Assembly (NCBI RefSeq): GCF_003026815.1
Contig: NZ_PYOG01000001.1
Span: 62,001 to 126,000, forward strand
Source: Photobacterium damselae
GTDB taxonomy: Bacteria; Pseudomonadota; Gammaproteobacteria; Enterobacterales; Vibrionaceae
Direction: 5' to 3'
DNA: 64,000 bases
In this document: one piece after another, positions 8,241 to 17,000 of the stretch
Numbering within the stretch: the first letter of the stretch is position 1
Layout of the letters: the number at the start of each line of letters is the position of its first letter
Program-made: the position numbers and the translations under genes
Notes under the pieces: model-generated
Databases searched by the model: none
The model's input: the letters and a program-made list of their open reading frames with translations, nothing else
Told to the model about the DNA's origin: nothing

Positions 8241-9635
8241 ATGGGCAATATTGCTAAATCCGCAGTAAAATTGAGCGTGTTCTCGGTGATCATGATTACT
8301 GTGACTTCCGTTGATAGTATTCGTAATCTCCCAGGAGCTGCACTCTTTGGTAGCCATGCTATTTCGTATTTTTTATTAGCCGGCTTTTGTTTCTTCGTTC
8401 CAACTGCTCTTGTATGTGCAGAACTAAGTACTACGTATCCTAAACAAGGTGGGGTTTACTTATGGGGAAAGGAAACATTAGGGCATAATTTCGGTTTCGT
8501 AACTGTCTGGTATCAATATGCTGAAAACATTGTTTATTATCCGCCACTGATCTCTTTTATTGTTGCTACTGGCACATACCCATTTTTCCCTCATTTGGCA
8601 GAAAACAATATTTTTATGCTGGTCATGATCAACGTGATCTTCTGGGCATTAACCATTGTTAATATTTATGGCTTACGTTTATCGTCGATTATCACTAATG
8701 TGTTTGGTACCTTTGGTTTAATCTTCCCTATTCTCTTGATCATTGCATTAGGGGCTTACTGGACATACACCAATCCTGAGTCTTCCCATATTTCGCTCCG
8801 TCACGCTTCTGATTGGTTACCAGATTTCTCACAAAGTGGGGTTGGTGCGAGCTTTACCGCGGTAGTGCTATCACTAACAGGGATTGAGATCACCACAGCC
8901 TATGCAAGTGAAGTTAAAAATCCACAAAAGGCTTATCCTAAAGCTCTATTGATCTCAACAGTATTGATTCTAATATCGCTCACAGCGTGTTCTCTTTCTA
9001 TTGCAGCAGTGGTTTCAAGCAATCATTCCAGCTTAAGTGAAGGGGTAATTTTGGCATTTAAAACCTTCTTTGAAGATCTTAATATGCCATATCTATTACC
9101 TATTATTGCTCTAGCTATTGTGTTTGGTAGCTTAGCGAGTTTGAACAACTGGATTATTGCTCCAACGAAGAGCCTACATGTTGCTGCGCAAGATAAGTTT
9201 ATGCCGATTCGTTTGGCTAAAGAAAATGAAAATCAAGCGCCAGTTCCACTGTTATTACTTCAAGGGGCGATCGTTAGCTTGCTATCACTCGTCTTTATTT
9301 TGGTACCAAACGTCAATCAAGGCATGTGGCTACTCAATATTCTAATGACGCAGCTTTATATGGTGATGTATATCTGTATCTTTATTAGCTTCTTAGTTTC
9401 TCGTCGCAAGCATAAAGATATTGAACGTCCATTTAGAGTGCCAGGTGGCAAATTTGGTATGATTGTAGCTGCAGTATTAGGTTTGTTTAGTTGCGTTGTG
9501 ACCATCATTGTTTCATTTGATGTCCCAGCGGGTATCAGTAAAACAACCGGTGCATATGCGCTTATTATTGGCTTTATTGTGTTTAGTTTACCGGCAATTT
9601 TTGCAATCAAATATCGTAAGAAACACGCCGCTTAA
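8241..9635 (+). CDS. APC-family amino-acid permease (glutamate/GABA antiporter-like)
   Basis: A 464-residue transporter with about twelve membrane segments. The first helix region (SVIMITVTSVDSIRNLPGAA) contains the broken-helix substrate site of the APC fold, and the segment CAELSTTYPKQGGVYLWGKETLG followed by a late ERPFRVPGG are signatures of amino-acid permeases related to GadC and AdiC exchangers. The substrate cannot be assigned. No decarboxylase is adjacent; the Orn/Lys/Arg decarboxylase at the right end of the window is far away. The gene stands alone and converges on the SMR gene, with a strong terminator between them. Confidence 0.85.
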   Translation: MGNIAKSAVKLSVFSVIMITVTSVDSIRNLPGAALFGSHAISYFLLAGFCFFVPTALVCAELSTTYPKQGGVYLWGKETLGHNFGFVTVWYQYAENIVYYPPLISFIVATGTYPFFPHLAENNIFMLVMINVIFWALTIVNIYGLRLSSIITNVFGTFGLIFPILLIIALGAYWTYTNPESSHISLRHASDWLPDFSQSGVGASFTAVVLSLTGIEITTAYASEVKNPQKAYPKALLISTVLILISLTACSLSIAAVVSSNHSSLSEGVILAFKTFFEDLNMPYLLPIIALAIVFGSLASLNNWIIAPTKSLHVAAQDKFMPIRLAKENENQAPVPLLLLQGAIVSLLSLVFILVPNVNQGMWLLNILMTQLYMVMYICIFISFLVSRRKHKDIERPFRVPGGKFGMIVAAVLGLFSCVVTIIVSFDVPAGISKTTGAYALIIGFIVFSLPAIFAIKYRKKHAA

Positions 9636-9660
9636 CTATAAAAAATACGAGTAAAAATTA

Positions 9661-9699
9661 AAGCCGCTTGAATGAACTAACATCCAAGCGGCTTCTTTT
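9661..9699 (+). terminator. Terminator between the APC permease and the SMR gene
   Basis: AAGCCGCTTG pairs with CAAGCGGCTT, followed by CTTTTT. Confidence 0.85.
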
Positions 9700-9719
9700 T
9701 ATGCTCAACAAAGTCTCAA

Positions 9720-10073
9720 TTAGTGAGAAACCGTTTTCGATAAGAGATTAACAATCAAGACGCCTACAATAATGAAGCCAATACCTATGATGCCGGGTAA
9801 ATCCAGTTTCTGACCATAGAAAAAGTAGCCAATAGTCGCCACTAACACGATCCCTGCCCCACTCCATATCGCATAGACGATTCCAACTGGCAATGTTTTT
9901 ACCGTGACAGACAATAGGAAGAAAGCAACACCATAGCCAACTAAAACAACAATACTTGGGACAAGCTTTGTAAACTGCTCTGCTTTAGGAATAAACGACG
10001 TTGCAATCACTTCAAATACAATCGCAATTGATAAAGCAATAAAAGGAGGTAATGACGTTAGCATAGTAAACAT
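9720..10073 (-). CDS. Small multidrug resistance (SMR/EmrE-type) efflux protein
   Basis: A four-helix inner-membrane protein of the SMR family, which works as a dimer exporting cationic compounds in exchange for protons. The essential membrane glutamate of helix 1 is present in AIVFEVIATSFIPKAE, and helix 3 carries YAIWSGAGIVLVATIGYFF, the family's GxG-type dimer region. Starting at ATG 10073 gives 117 residues, near the usual 105-115; an ATG at 10064 and an upstream TTG are alternatives because no good ribosome site decides. It is a single gene, opposite to the APC permease. Confidence 0.85.
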   Translation of the reverse strand: MFTMLTSLPPFIALSIAIVFEVIATSFIPKAEQFTKLVPSIVVLVGYGVAFFLLSVTVKTLPVGIVYAIWSGAGIVLVATIGYFFYGQKLDLPGIIGIGFIIVGVLIVNLLSKTVSH

Positions 10074-10407
10074 ATTATTAAGCTCTAGGTTTAGATATTT
10101 CAGCAAAAATGATCTAGATGATTAAACTGGAACGGATTGTAAAGATTCTGACGAGTAGTTACTAGATAATGAATTAACAAATAATTATTACCAATTAGTA
10201 ACAGTTGCATTTAATTTATTTAATTAACAATAAAACAGTAGTAATCACCCGCTTAATCTTATGATTTTTTGACCTATAATAAGGACATAAGTTGGCATTT
10301 TCTGACATAAGTGTGACAAATCATTTTGTGTTCTGGCGTATAAATCGTAAGCTATAGCATTCTTGAAACACAATCTGAGCGCAAAAGAAATATAGCAAAG
10401 GCATATT
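10074..10407. other. Divergent intergenic region, SMR / glycosylation operon
   Basis: About 330 AT-rich bases. A TATAAT at 10275-10280 could serve the rightward operon, without an obvious -35 partner. A single TGTGA half-site is present near 10311, not a full CRP site. Confidence 0.35.
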
Positions 10408-10968
10408 ATGAACCCTAAAGCATCCAGCTATAACAACTCAATAAGACTTATTTTGTTAACTCTTATTGCTGTCTTATCTTGTTACTACCTATGGGTTCTT
10501 TATAAAGCAGCTACCCCTAATGTCAGCATCGCGTATAAGACATACTATATAAAACAACAAAATTTATACTGGGATATTGATAATCCAGATTTATCTTTAT
10601 CAATACCGAAAATACTAAAAGTAGAACAAAATCTACCATTCTTATCGCGCCAAGGTTGGAGCAAAGATGTCATAGATCATGCGCGCCAACTTGAGAGCCA
10701 AGGTGGCCTTTACTTCACTGTAAATCAAGCCATCAAACAACCTATTGAGCTAACGATTGATCTTACAACACCGGTGACTCAATCGATTGATATAACAGTT
10801 AACCAGTGGCATGGAACTCTGCAACCCTCAATATCGCAGCCAAACCACCTAACAACCATCATTCCAGCAACGGCTTTTTTAGCACCTAAAGCGGTTCAAC
10901 AACTAACGGTTCTAAATTCTAAGCCATTATCTGTTCAACAAATTACTCTAGAGTCGGAACATGAATAA
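10408..10968 (+). CDS. Membrane-anchored periplasmic protein of unknown function, first gene of the glycosylation operon
   Basis: A 186-residue protein with one N-terminal membrane segment (about residues 13-35) and no cleavage motif, so it is probably a type II protein with a periplasmic domain of about 150 residues. That domain has no family I recognise; it is rich in Thr, Gln and short beta-like segments. Its last 8 bases overlap the start of the GtrB-like gene, so the two are almost surely translated together. The context (glycosyltransferase, flippase, PIG-V-like transferase) suggests a part in sugar transfer to a surface glycan, as acceptor, scaffold or modifier; this is inference only. 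Confidence 0.7.
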   Translation: MNPKASSYNNSIRLILLTLIAVLSCYYLWVLYKAATPNVSIAYKTYYIKQQNLYWDIDNPDLSLSIPKILKVEQNLPFLSRQGWSKDVIDHARQLESQGGLYFTVNQAIKQPIELTIDLTTPVTQSIDITVNQWHGTLQPSISQPNHLTTIIPATAFLAPKAVQQLTVLNSKPLSVQQITLESEHE

Positions 10969-11941
10969 ACCAATGATAAAAGAAGATTACCGTCTCTCCC
11001 TCATTGTTCCTGTTTACAATGAAGAAGAATCTATCGAGACATTTATTGGGGCAATTAATACACGCCTAGCTTCTATACGCTCTCATATTGATATCGTTTT
11101 TATTAATGATGGTAGCAGTGATAACACTCGCACTGTTATTGAGAACCAGATCCGCCAAGATGATTCAATCACTCTAATTAATCTAGCCAAAAATTTTGGT
11201 AAAGAAGCGGCAATGACAGCTGGCCTTAACTATGTTGAAGGTGATGCCGCTGTTATTTTGGATGTGGATTTACAAGACCCACCAGAGCTAATTCTAGAAT
11301 TTGTTCGTCTGTGGCAAACCGGCGAGTACGATACTGTATATGGTGTTCGAGTTGACCGCTCTCACGACACATTTATGAAGCGTTTCACCGCTGGTGGTTT
11401 TTATCGTTTCTTTAACCTGCTCTCTTCTGGTACACGCTTACCTGAGAACGTTGGCGATTTCCGCCTGATCGACCGCAGTGTTATTGAAGCCATAAAACAA
11501 CTGCCAGAGCGTAACCGTTTTATGAAGGGTTTACTGGCATGGTCTTCATTCCGCTCTATTGGGGTGGATTTCCAGCGCCCTGAACGTTGTGCTGGTGATA
11601 CCAAGTTTAACTATTGGAAACTATGGAATTTTGCGGTTGATGGTATTTTCAGTTTTACTGCTTGGCCATTACGCGTTTGGGGCTTCATTGGTTTAGGGAT
11701 ATCTTTCTTATCTTTTATTTTCTTAATGTACGTACTAATTAGTGCGCTATTTTTCGGTATCCATACTCCAGGCTATGCTTCAACAATTTCGGTCGTTCTA
11801 TTCCTTGGTGGCATTCAGTTAATTTCGTTAGGTGTTATCGGCGGTTATATCAGCCGAATTTATGTTGAGGTAAAACAACGTCCAATCTACCTAATTGAAG
11901 GGGTTTATGGAAAATACAAAGAGCAAAAGCCGAATGAGTGA
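10961..11941 (+). CDS. GT2 glycosyltransferase, GtrB/DPM1-like polyprenyl-phosphate sugar synthase
   Basis: A 326-residue membrane-attached glycosyltransferase expected to transfer a sugar from a nucleotide donor to undecaprenyl phosphate on the cytoplasmic face. Residues 12-25 (LSLIVPVYNEEES) begin the GT-A nucleotide-binding fold, FINDGSSDNT follows, and DVDLQDPPELI carries the DxD metal site. Two long hydrophobic segments at the C-terminus (about 230-255 and 265-290) anchor it, as in GtrB. It overlaps the preceding gene by 8 bases and the downstream GtrA gene by up to 35, so it is the core of a tightly packed operon. The sugar is unknown. Confidence 0.88.
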   Translation: MNKPMIKEDYRLSLIVPVYNEEESIETFIGAINTRLASIRSHIDIVFINDGSSDNTRTVIENQIRQDDSITLINLAKNFGKEAAMTAGLNYVEGDAAVILDVDLQDPPELILEFVRLWQTGEYDTVYGVRVDRSHDTFMKRFTAGGFYRFFNLLSSGTRLPENVGDFRLIDRSVIEAIKQLPERNRFMKGLLAWSSFRSIGVDFQRPERCAGDTKFNYWKLWNFAVDGIFSFTAWPLRVWGFIGLGISFLSFIFLMYVLISALFFGIHTPGYASTISVVLFLGGIQLISLGVIGGYISRIYVEVKQRPIYLIEGVYGKYKEQKPNE

Positions 11942-12314
11942 TTCTTTTTTAAAGCATTTTTGGCAAATTAATCGATTTGCTATTGTTGGACTACTGGCGA
12001 CCGCAGTTCATTTGTCTGTGGTACGCTTGTATTTCTTGCTGATTAATGAGCCATCTGAATACAAAGCTAATATTGCAGGGTTTTCTATCGCCTTTTTATT
12101 TTCTTACTTTGGTCACAGGCACTTTACGTTTTCTAAAGAAGGTTCATTTTTTAAGTTTTTGATGGTCGCCTTAATTGGTTTTTTCATCAACAACTTAATC
12201 TTAACATCATTACTTCACAGCGGTTTCGTTACAGGTTGGATAGCCGTTGCTATTTCTACCCTTTGTGTACCTATCATTACTTTTATTTTGTCTAAATTTT
12301 GGGTCTTTAAATGA
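11907..12314 (+). CDS. GtrA-like membrane protein (putative polyprenyl-phosphate-sugar flippase)
   Basis: A protein of about 135 residues with four membrane segments, the size and layout of GtrA, which is thought to flip the lipid-linked sugar made by GtrB to the periplasm. FAIVGLLATAVHLSV in helix 1 and FSYFGHRHFTFS between helices 2 and 3 are typical GtrA segments. ATG 11907 is preferred since GAAGG lies 5 bases upstream; ATG 11934 is also possible. Either start lies inside the end of the GtrB-like gene, and the stop overlaps the next ATG (ATGA). Confidence 0.85.
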   Translation: MENTKSKSRMSDSFLKHFWQINRFAIVGLLATAVHLSVVRLYFLLINEPSEYKANIAGFSIAFLFSYFGHRHFTFSKEGSFFKFLMVALIGFFINNLILTSLLHSGFVTGWIAVAISTLCVPIITFILSKFWVFK

Positions 12315-13465
12315 GTATCTCAACTCAAGAAAATATCCGTTTAAATCGTAATATTTGGCTAACTATCCTGTTTGCCGCCATTGTCAGTCGCATTGTTTTC
12401 TATGCTCTTGGTTTATGGGGTGTCGATAGTTTTGTAACTGGTAAATATGCTGAGCAGCCAGTATGGCAAACTATTTGTCGTTTTGACTGTGTTTGGTTTT
12501 ACCGCATTATCCACGATGGTTATGATCTTTTCCCTCAGTGGTTAAGCCAAAATAATGCTGCTAACTGGGCTTTTATGCCATTACAGCCTTTTCTTGGCTG
12601 GGTCTTTTCTCATCTCGCCTTTTTTGACGATCCTATCGATAATGCTCGCTTTGGATTAATTCTGGTTTCCAATATTGCTTTTGTTATCAGCCTACCTTTA
12701 GTTGTAATGACATTAAAACAACTCAAGTTTAGTGAAAACACCCAATATACCGCGATCTGGTTACTCTGTTTTTCGCCTTATACGGTTTATTCGATGGCAG
12801 GTTATACCGAGCCCCTGTTTATCGTATTTGTTACAGCCGTTTTCCTATTTAGTTATCGTCAACAATGGCTTTGGGTCGCTGTATTTGGTTTACTCGCCGC
12901 TATCACGCGAAATTTAGGTGTATTTTTAGTCTTTCCAGTCTTAATTATTGCGATTCAGCATTATGGATTAGACACATTCTATCGCTTCAAAACTCAAAGC
13001 GTGAAAGTTATTGCCGCTATCTGGATTATTCCTTTTGGCTTTTTCTCATATATGACCTATCTCTACTTCCATACTGGAGATGCGCTTGCATTTGGCCATA
13101 TTCAGATTGCATGGGGACGACAACTGACGAACCCTATCCATTGGATAATCTATGGTTTTAACACAGGTGGACCTAAGCTTTATTTGGCCATTGCCTCTTT
13201 GCTAGCTTTTGCCCTAAATCTCTACTTAGTGTTTAACAAGAAATACCCGGAAGCACTCTTTATGTTTATCTGTTTAGTGCTACCGTTATCATCTAGCTTA
13301 AACGCAATGCCACGCTATCTATTTGGTTTATACCCTACGTTTCTTGGTTTAGCCATGATTGTAGAGCGATACCCGTCAGTAAAAACGCCATTATTGTGCG
13401 TATTTAGTGCAGCGAGCTGTTTTATCAGTATCGGGTTCTTTAGCCATATAATGTTTACCGTTTAA
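12311..13465 (+). CDS. PIG-V-like membrane glycosyltransferase (GT-C fold)
   Basis: A 384-residue multi-pass protein. The segment RFDCVWFYRIIHDGYD in the first periplasmic loop, followed by WAFMPLQPFLG and SPYTVYSMAGYTEPLFI, matches the pattern of PIG-V type GT-C mannosyltransferases, in which acidic residues in the first loop form the active site. It would use the flipped lipid-linked sugar on the periplasmic side, taking the place of the serotype-specific Gtr protein of phage gtrABC clusters. It overlaps the GtrA stop by 4 bases and ends the operon at a strong terminator. The acceptor (O-antigen, other glycan or protein) is not known. Confidence 0.75.
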   Translation: MSISTQENIRLNRNIWLTILFAAIVSRIVFYALGLWGVDSFVTGKYAEQPVWQTICRFDCVWFYRIIHDGYDLFPQWLSQNNAANWAFMPLQPFLGWVFSHLAFFDDPIDNARFGLILVSNIAFVISLPLVVMTLKQLKFSENTQYTAIWLLCFSPYTVYSMAGYTEPLFIVFVTAVFLFSYRQQWLWVAVFGLLAAITRNLGVFLVFPVLIIAIQHYGLDTFYRFKTQSVKVIAAIWIIPFGFFSYMTYLYFHTGDALAFGHIQIAWGRQLTNPIHWIIYGFNTGGPKLYLAIASLLAFALNLYLVFNKKYPEALFMFICLVLPLSSSLNAMPRYLFGLYPTFLGLAMIVERYPSVKTPLLCVFSAASCFISIGFFSHIMFTV

Positions 13466-13492
13466 CTACTGCACTCATCTTTATATTTTAGA

Positions 13493-13525
13493 AAGCACTG
13501 CTCTTCCACCAGCAGTGCTTTTTTA
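13493..13525 (+). terminator. Terminator of the glycosylation operon
   Basis: AAGCACTGCT pairs with AGCAGTGCTT across an 8-base loop, followed by a T run. Confidence 0.88.
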
Positions 13526-13569
13526 TTAGCTCACAGTTTCATATCCAGTTTTTGTGATCTCAATCAAAG

Positions 13570-13588
13570 TCGGAAAAAAGCTTTCCGA
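13570..13588. promoter_or_regulatory. Operator candidate 1 upstream of the HTH-ribokinase fusion
   Basis: TCGGAAA and TTTCCGA form a perfect 7-base inverted repeat with a 5-base spacer, about 80 bases upstream of the fusion gene. Confidence 0.4.
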
Positions 13589-13610
13589 ATTACGATACTT
13601 TTTTTTGAGA

Positions 13611-13622
13611 ATATCGCGATAT
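13611..13622. promoter_or_regulatory. Operator candidate 2 upstream of the HTH-ribokinase fusion
   Basis: ATATCGCGATAT is a perfect 12-base palindrome 43 bases before the start codon; a natural candidate for autoregulation by the HTH domain. Confidence 0.45.
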
Positions 13623-13665
13623 CCCCTGCTCTATTTCCCTTACTATGCCAATAAAGGTCAGGAAC

Positions 13666-14886
13666 ATGAAAAAACTAGAACGACAAAAGTTTATAAAACT
13701 AAAATTGGCAAAAGATAAAAAAGTCTACGTTTCTGAGTTAGCAAGAATATTACAGGTTACCGACAGAACAATTCGTAGCGATTTAAAATATTTAAGTGAA
13801 AAAAGAGTCTGTGTTCTTTTTCATGGCGGAGCAAAATTAATTGATGTTCAATATGATGTAGAATTTAAAGAAACCTCATTACATACCATGTTAAAAGGTT
13901 TAAAAAATTCTTATCAACCCAAAGAGCCATCAATTAAAACAGAAGAAAACAATACAGAAACCGATGTTTATGTTCTTGGTTCATTTAATATTGATATTGT
14001 CACTGAAGTTGATAATTTACCGAAAATAGGACAAACACAAAGAGCAACCTCTACCCATTTTTATCCAGGCGGAAAAGGGGCTAACCAAGCATCAGCGGCA
14101 GCAACTTTATGTGATAAGGTCCATCTAACAATAAAAGTAGGTCAAGATGAATTCTCTGAAAAAGCAAAATCGTATTTGTCATCAACAAATATTACATCAC
14201 TTACTTTACTAGAAGATAGCCAACCCCATACTGGAAGTGCGATTGTTTTAGTTTCAAGTCAGACAGGTAACAATATGATTACTATTGACTTAGGAGCTAA
14301 TGAAACCATAAAAACAGAAGAAATATTACAAGATATTGATCTCATAAGAGAAGCAAAAGTATTTCTTACTCAATTAGAAAATAATTTTGATGCTACACGT
14401 TTTGCTATAGAACAAGCGTATTCGTCTCAAACCTTAGTGATTTTAGATCCTGCGCCATATCGCGAGGAAGTAAAACAGATATTACCTTTTATAGATATTA
14501 TTACACCGAATGAAATTGAGGCGGAGGAAATATCAGGAATAAAGATTACAGATATTTCAACTGCAAAGGATGCGGCAAAAGCCATATATCAACAAGGTGT
14601 AAACCATGTAATTATTACCATGGCAGAAAAAGGCAGTATTTTATATAACCACTTAGGATTTCATTATACACCAGCTTATAAATCTGCAGTTATTGATACC
14701 AGTGGTGCAGGTGATGCTTTTACCGGTTCTCTTGCTGCCTATTTAGCAAAGGGAGTGAATTTAAAACAAGCAATTAATTATGCGACGGCTTTTTCTTCAT
14801 TAAAAATTGAAAAGAAAGGCGCGTCAAATATGCCAGATAAAGGATTAATTACTTATCGAATGAATCGTGAATATATTATTGAATAA
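13666..14886 (+). CDS. Fusion of a DeoR-type HTH regulator and a ribokinase (PfkB) domain
   Basis: About 406 residues from ATG 13666, chosen because AGGTCAGGA lies just upstream (ATG 13645 adds seven residues without a ribosome site). Residues 1-60 are a DeoR winged helix: ELARILQVTDRTIRSDLKYLSE is the HTH and FHGGAKL the family's end mark. After a linker of about 40 residues comes a complete PfkB sugar kinase: YVLGSFNIDIV, the substrate motif GGKGANQA near residue 132, ITPNEIEAEEI, and the catalytic GAGDAFTG near residue 346. DeoR proteins usually carry a phosphosugar sensor domain here instead of a kinase. It heads a locus with a permease and a normal ribokinase, so it is likely a pentose-responsive regulator; whether it still phosphorylates sugar is unknown. 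It is AT-richer than the rbsK downstream. Confidence 0.85.
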   Translation: MKKLERQKFIKLKLAKDKKVYVSELARILQVTDRTIRSDLKYLSEKRVCVLFHGGAKLIDVQYDVEFKETSLHTMLKGLKNSYQPKEPSIKTEENNTETDVYVLGSFNIDIVTEVDNLPKIGQTQRATSTHFYPGGKGANQASAAATLCDKVHLTIKVGQDEFSEKAKSYLSSTNITSLTLLEDSQPHTGSAIVLVSSQTGNNMITIDLGANETIKTEEILQDIDLIREAKVFLTQLENNFDATRFAIEQAYSSQTLVILDPAPYREEVKQILPFIDIITPNEIEAEEISGIKITDISTAKDAAKAIYQQGVNHVIITMAEKGSILYNHLGFHYTPAYKSAVIDTSGAGDAFTGSLAAYLAKGVNLKQAINYATAFSSLKIEKKGASNMPDKGLITYRMNREYIIE

Positions 14887-14986
14887 CACTTACATCTTAA
14901 TTAAATACATTTAGATTCGAGTAATCATATTTGCTCGTTATCTCTCTACCCTACTCATAATTAAATATTAAATTGGAGTCATAACT

Positions 14987-15988
14987 ATGTTTATCGTCCA
15001 CTCCTATGCTTTTGCCATTTTTATGTGCATTATAACCATGATTTGTTGGGGCTCATGGGCTAATACCACCAAATTAGTTGATAATAAAAAATGGCCATTC
15101 CAACTTTTCTATTGGGATTACGCGATTGGTATTTTACTATTTTCATTAGTCTTTGCTTTTACTCTCGGCTCTAGCGGCACAGAGGGACGCCCATTTATTA
15201 CCGATCTTATGCAAGCAGATCTTAAAAGTATCGGCTCAGCACTTTTAGGCGGTATTATTTTTAACTTATCGAATATTTTATTAGTTGCTGCAATTGATCT
15301 CGCTGGTATGGCGGTGGCATTTCCAATTGGTGTTGGTTTAGCGCTTGTGTTAGGCGTGATAACCAATTACATGGGTAATCCTCAGGGCGATCCCATCATT
15401 CTCTTTGCTGGCGTTGCCTGTGTAACCGTTGCCATTATTCTGACTGCAATTGCCTACAGCCGCATTCAAACTGGCGATAACGGAAATAAACTAAAAGGCG
15501 TCATTACTGCAGTACTAGCTGGTGTGATTATGGGCTGGTTCTTCCGTTTTGTTGCCGATTCTATGGCGGTAGATTTTGCAAACCCTGCTGTTGGTAAAAT
15601 GACACCATACACTGCACTGGTCATCTTCTCCGTGGGTATCTTTATTTCAAACTTTGTCTGGAACGTTGCTGTAATGAAAAAGCCCATTTCAGGCTCTCCA
15701 GTTCAAGGCGATGCATACTTCAAAGGTTCAATTAAGGAGCATGCAACAGGTATTTTAGGTGGGGTTATCTGGTGTATCGGTATGGCATTAAGCCTTATTG
15801 CATCAGGCGCTGCTGGCTATGCTGTTTCATACGGTTTAGGTCAAGGTGCCACTATGGTCGCGGTTATTTGGGGCGTATTCATCTGGCGCGAATTTGCAAC
15901 AGCACCCAAAGGCACCAACAAACTTCTATCTATTGTTTTTGCCTCTTACATCTTAGGCATCATTTTAATCATTGCAGCTAACAGCTAA
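14987..15988 (+). CDS. DMT-type sugar or ureide permease (RbsU/ureide-permease-like)
   Basis: A 333-residue protein with about ten membrane segments. The opening ITMICWGSWANTTKL and the segment FNLSNILLVAAIDLAGMAVAFPIGVGLALVLG resemble bacterial members of the ureide permease/GRP sugar transporter group in the DMT superfamily. A GGAG ribosome site precedes the ATG. It lies 100 bases after the HTH-ribokinase fusion and 19 bases before rbsK, so it most likely brings in the sugar that the kinase phosphorylates, ribose or a similar pentose. The substrate is an inference from context. Confidence 0.72.
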   Translation: MFIVHSYAFAIFMCIITMICWGSWANTTKLVDNKKWPFQLFYWDYAIGILLFSLVFAFTLGSSGTEGRPFITDLMQADLKSIGSALLGGIIFNLSNILLVAAIDLAGMAVAFPIGVGLALVLGVITNYMGNPQGDPIILFAGVACVTVAIILTAIAYSRIQTGDNGNKLKGVITAVLAGVIMGWFFRFVADSMAVDFANPAVGKMTPYTALVIFSVGIFISNFVWNVAVMKKPISGSPVQGDAYFKGSIKEHATGILGGVIWCIGMALSLIASGAAGYAVSYGLGQGATMVAVIWGVFIWREFATAPKGTNKLLSIVFASYILGIILIIAANS

Positions 15989-16007
15989 TTCTTTGGGGAG
16001 ATCAATT

Positions 16008-16931
16008 ATGAACCAGAAAAAAATCGTTGTATTAGGAAGCTCAAGTCAAGACCATACGGTTCAATCTAGCCATCTACCACAAATGGGTGAAACTGTTATG
16101 GGTCACCGTCATATTATGGCAAGCGGCGGTAAAGGTGCAAACCAAGCGGTTGCCGCTGCGCGACTAGGTGCGCCGGTTACGTTTATTGCCTGCATGGGTA
16201 ACGATGGGTTTGCTCATGACACATTGCCAAAGTTTAGCGAAGACGGAATTAATACCGATCACATCCATATTTGTGATAACGAAAATACTGGTATTGCCTT
16301 AATTTTGGTTGATGATGAAGGCCGAAACTGTATTTCTATTTCACCGAATGCGAACGGTCGCCTTAATGCCGAAGTGGTTGACAGTCATGCCGAAGTTATC
16401 CGTAACACTGACTATTTATTACTGCAATTAGAAACGCCTCAAGATGGTATCGACCGTGCCGTTGAACTAGCAAAACAAGCTAATGCAACCGTGATTTTGA
16501 ATCCAGCACCCGCTCGTCCACTATCAGATCACTTGCTTAGTCAACTCGATCTAATAACGCCTAACGAAACAGAAGCGGAGATCTTAACGGGAATTAAAGT
16601 TGTTGATGAAAAGACAGCAGAACAAGCCGCCCAAGCATTTATTGCTAAAGGAGTGAAAGAAGTCATCATTACCATGGGTAAACAAGGTGCGTATTTATAC
16701 CGACAAGGTCAAGGAAAACTGATCCCTGGTCATCGTGTTAATGCTACAGATACAACGGCAGCGGGTGATACGTTTAATGGCGCATTATTGGTCGCCCTAA
16801 GCCAAGGTGCTGATCTGGAAGAGGCTATCTTATTTGCACATAAAGCCAGTGCTATTTCAGTTACCCGTATGGGAGCACAAACATCCATTCCATACTTAAA
16901 AGAACTGGATGCATTCAACTTTGTAAACTAA
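16008..16931 (+). CDS. rbsK: Ribokinase
   Basis: A 307-residue PfkB-family kinase that converts ribose to ribose 5-phosphate. The sequence shows IVVLGSSSQDHTV at the N-terminus, the sugar-binding GGKGANQAVAAARLGA near residue 40, NPAPARPL, ITPNETEAEILTG and the catalytic DTTAAGDTFNGAL near residue 246 with its Asp base, as in E. coli RbsK. ATG 16008 is chosen because TTGGGGAGATC lies directly upstream. It is the last gene of the pentose locus and is followed by a strong terminator. This enzyme and the kinase half of the fusion gene are clearly different in sequence. Confidence 0.9.
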   Translation: MNQKKIVVLGSSSQDHTVQSSHLPQMGETVMGHRHIMASGGKGANQAVAAARLGAPVTFIACMGNDGFAHDTLPKFSEDGINTDHIHICDNENTGIALILVDDEGRNCISISPNANGRLNAEVVDSHAEVIRNTDYLLLQLETPQDGIDRAVELAKQANATVILNPAPARPLSDHLLSQLDLITPNETEAEILTGIKVVDEKTAEQAAQAFIAKGVKEVIITMGKQGAYLYRQGQGKLIPGHRVNATDTTAAGDTFNGALLVALSQGADLEEAILFAHKASAISVTRMGAQTSIPYLKELDAFNFVN

Positions 16932-16964
16932 TACTACTCATCAAGCTATAATTCCTCCTAACCT

Positions 16965-17000
16965 AGGGCGTATTGTTTTGTAATCAATACGCCCTTTTTT
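16965..17000 (+). terminator. Terminator after rbsK
   Basis: AGGGCGTATTG pairs with CAATACGCCCT, followed by TTTTT. Confidence 0.9.
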
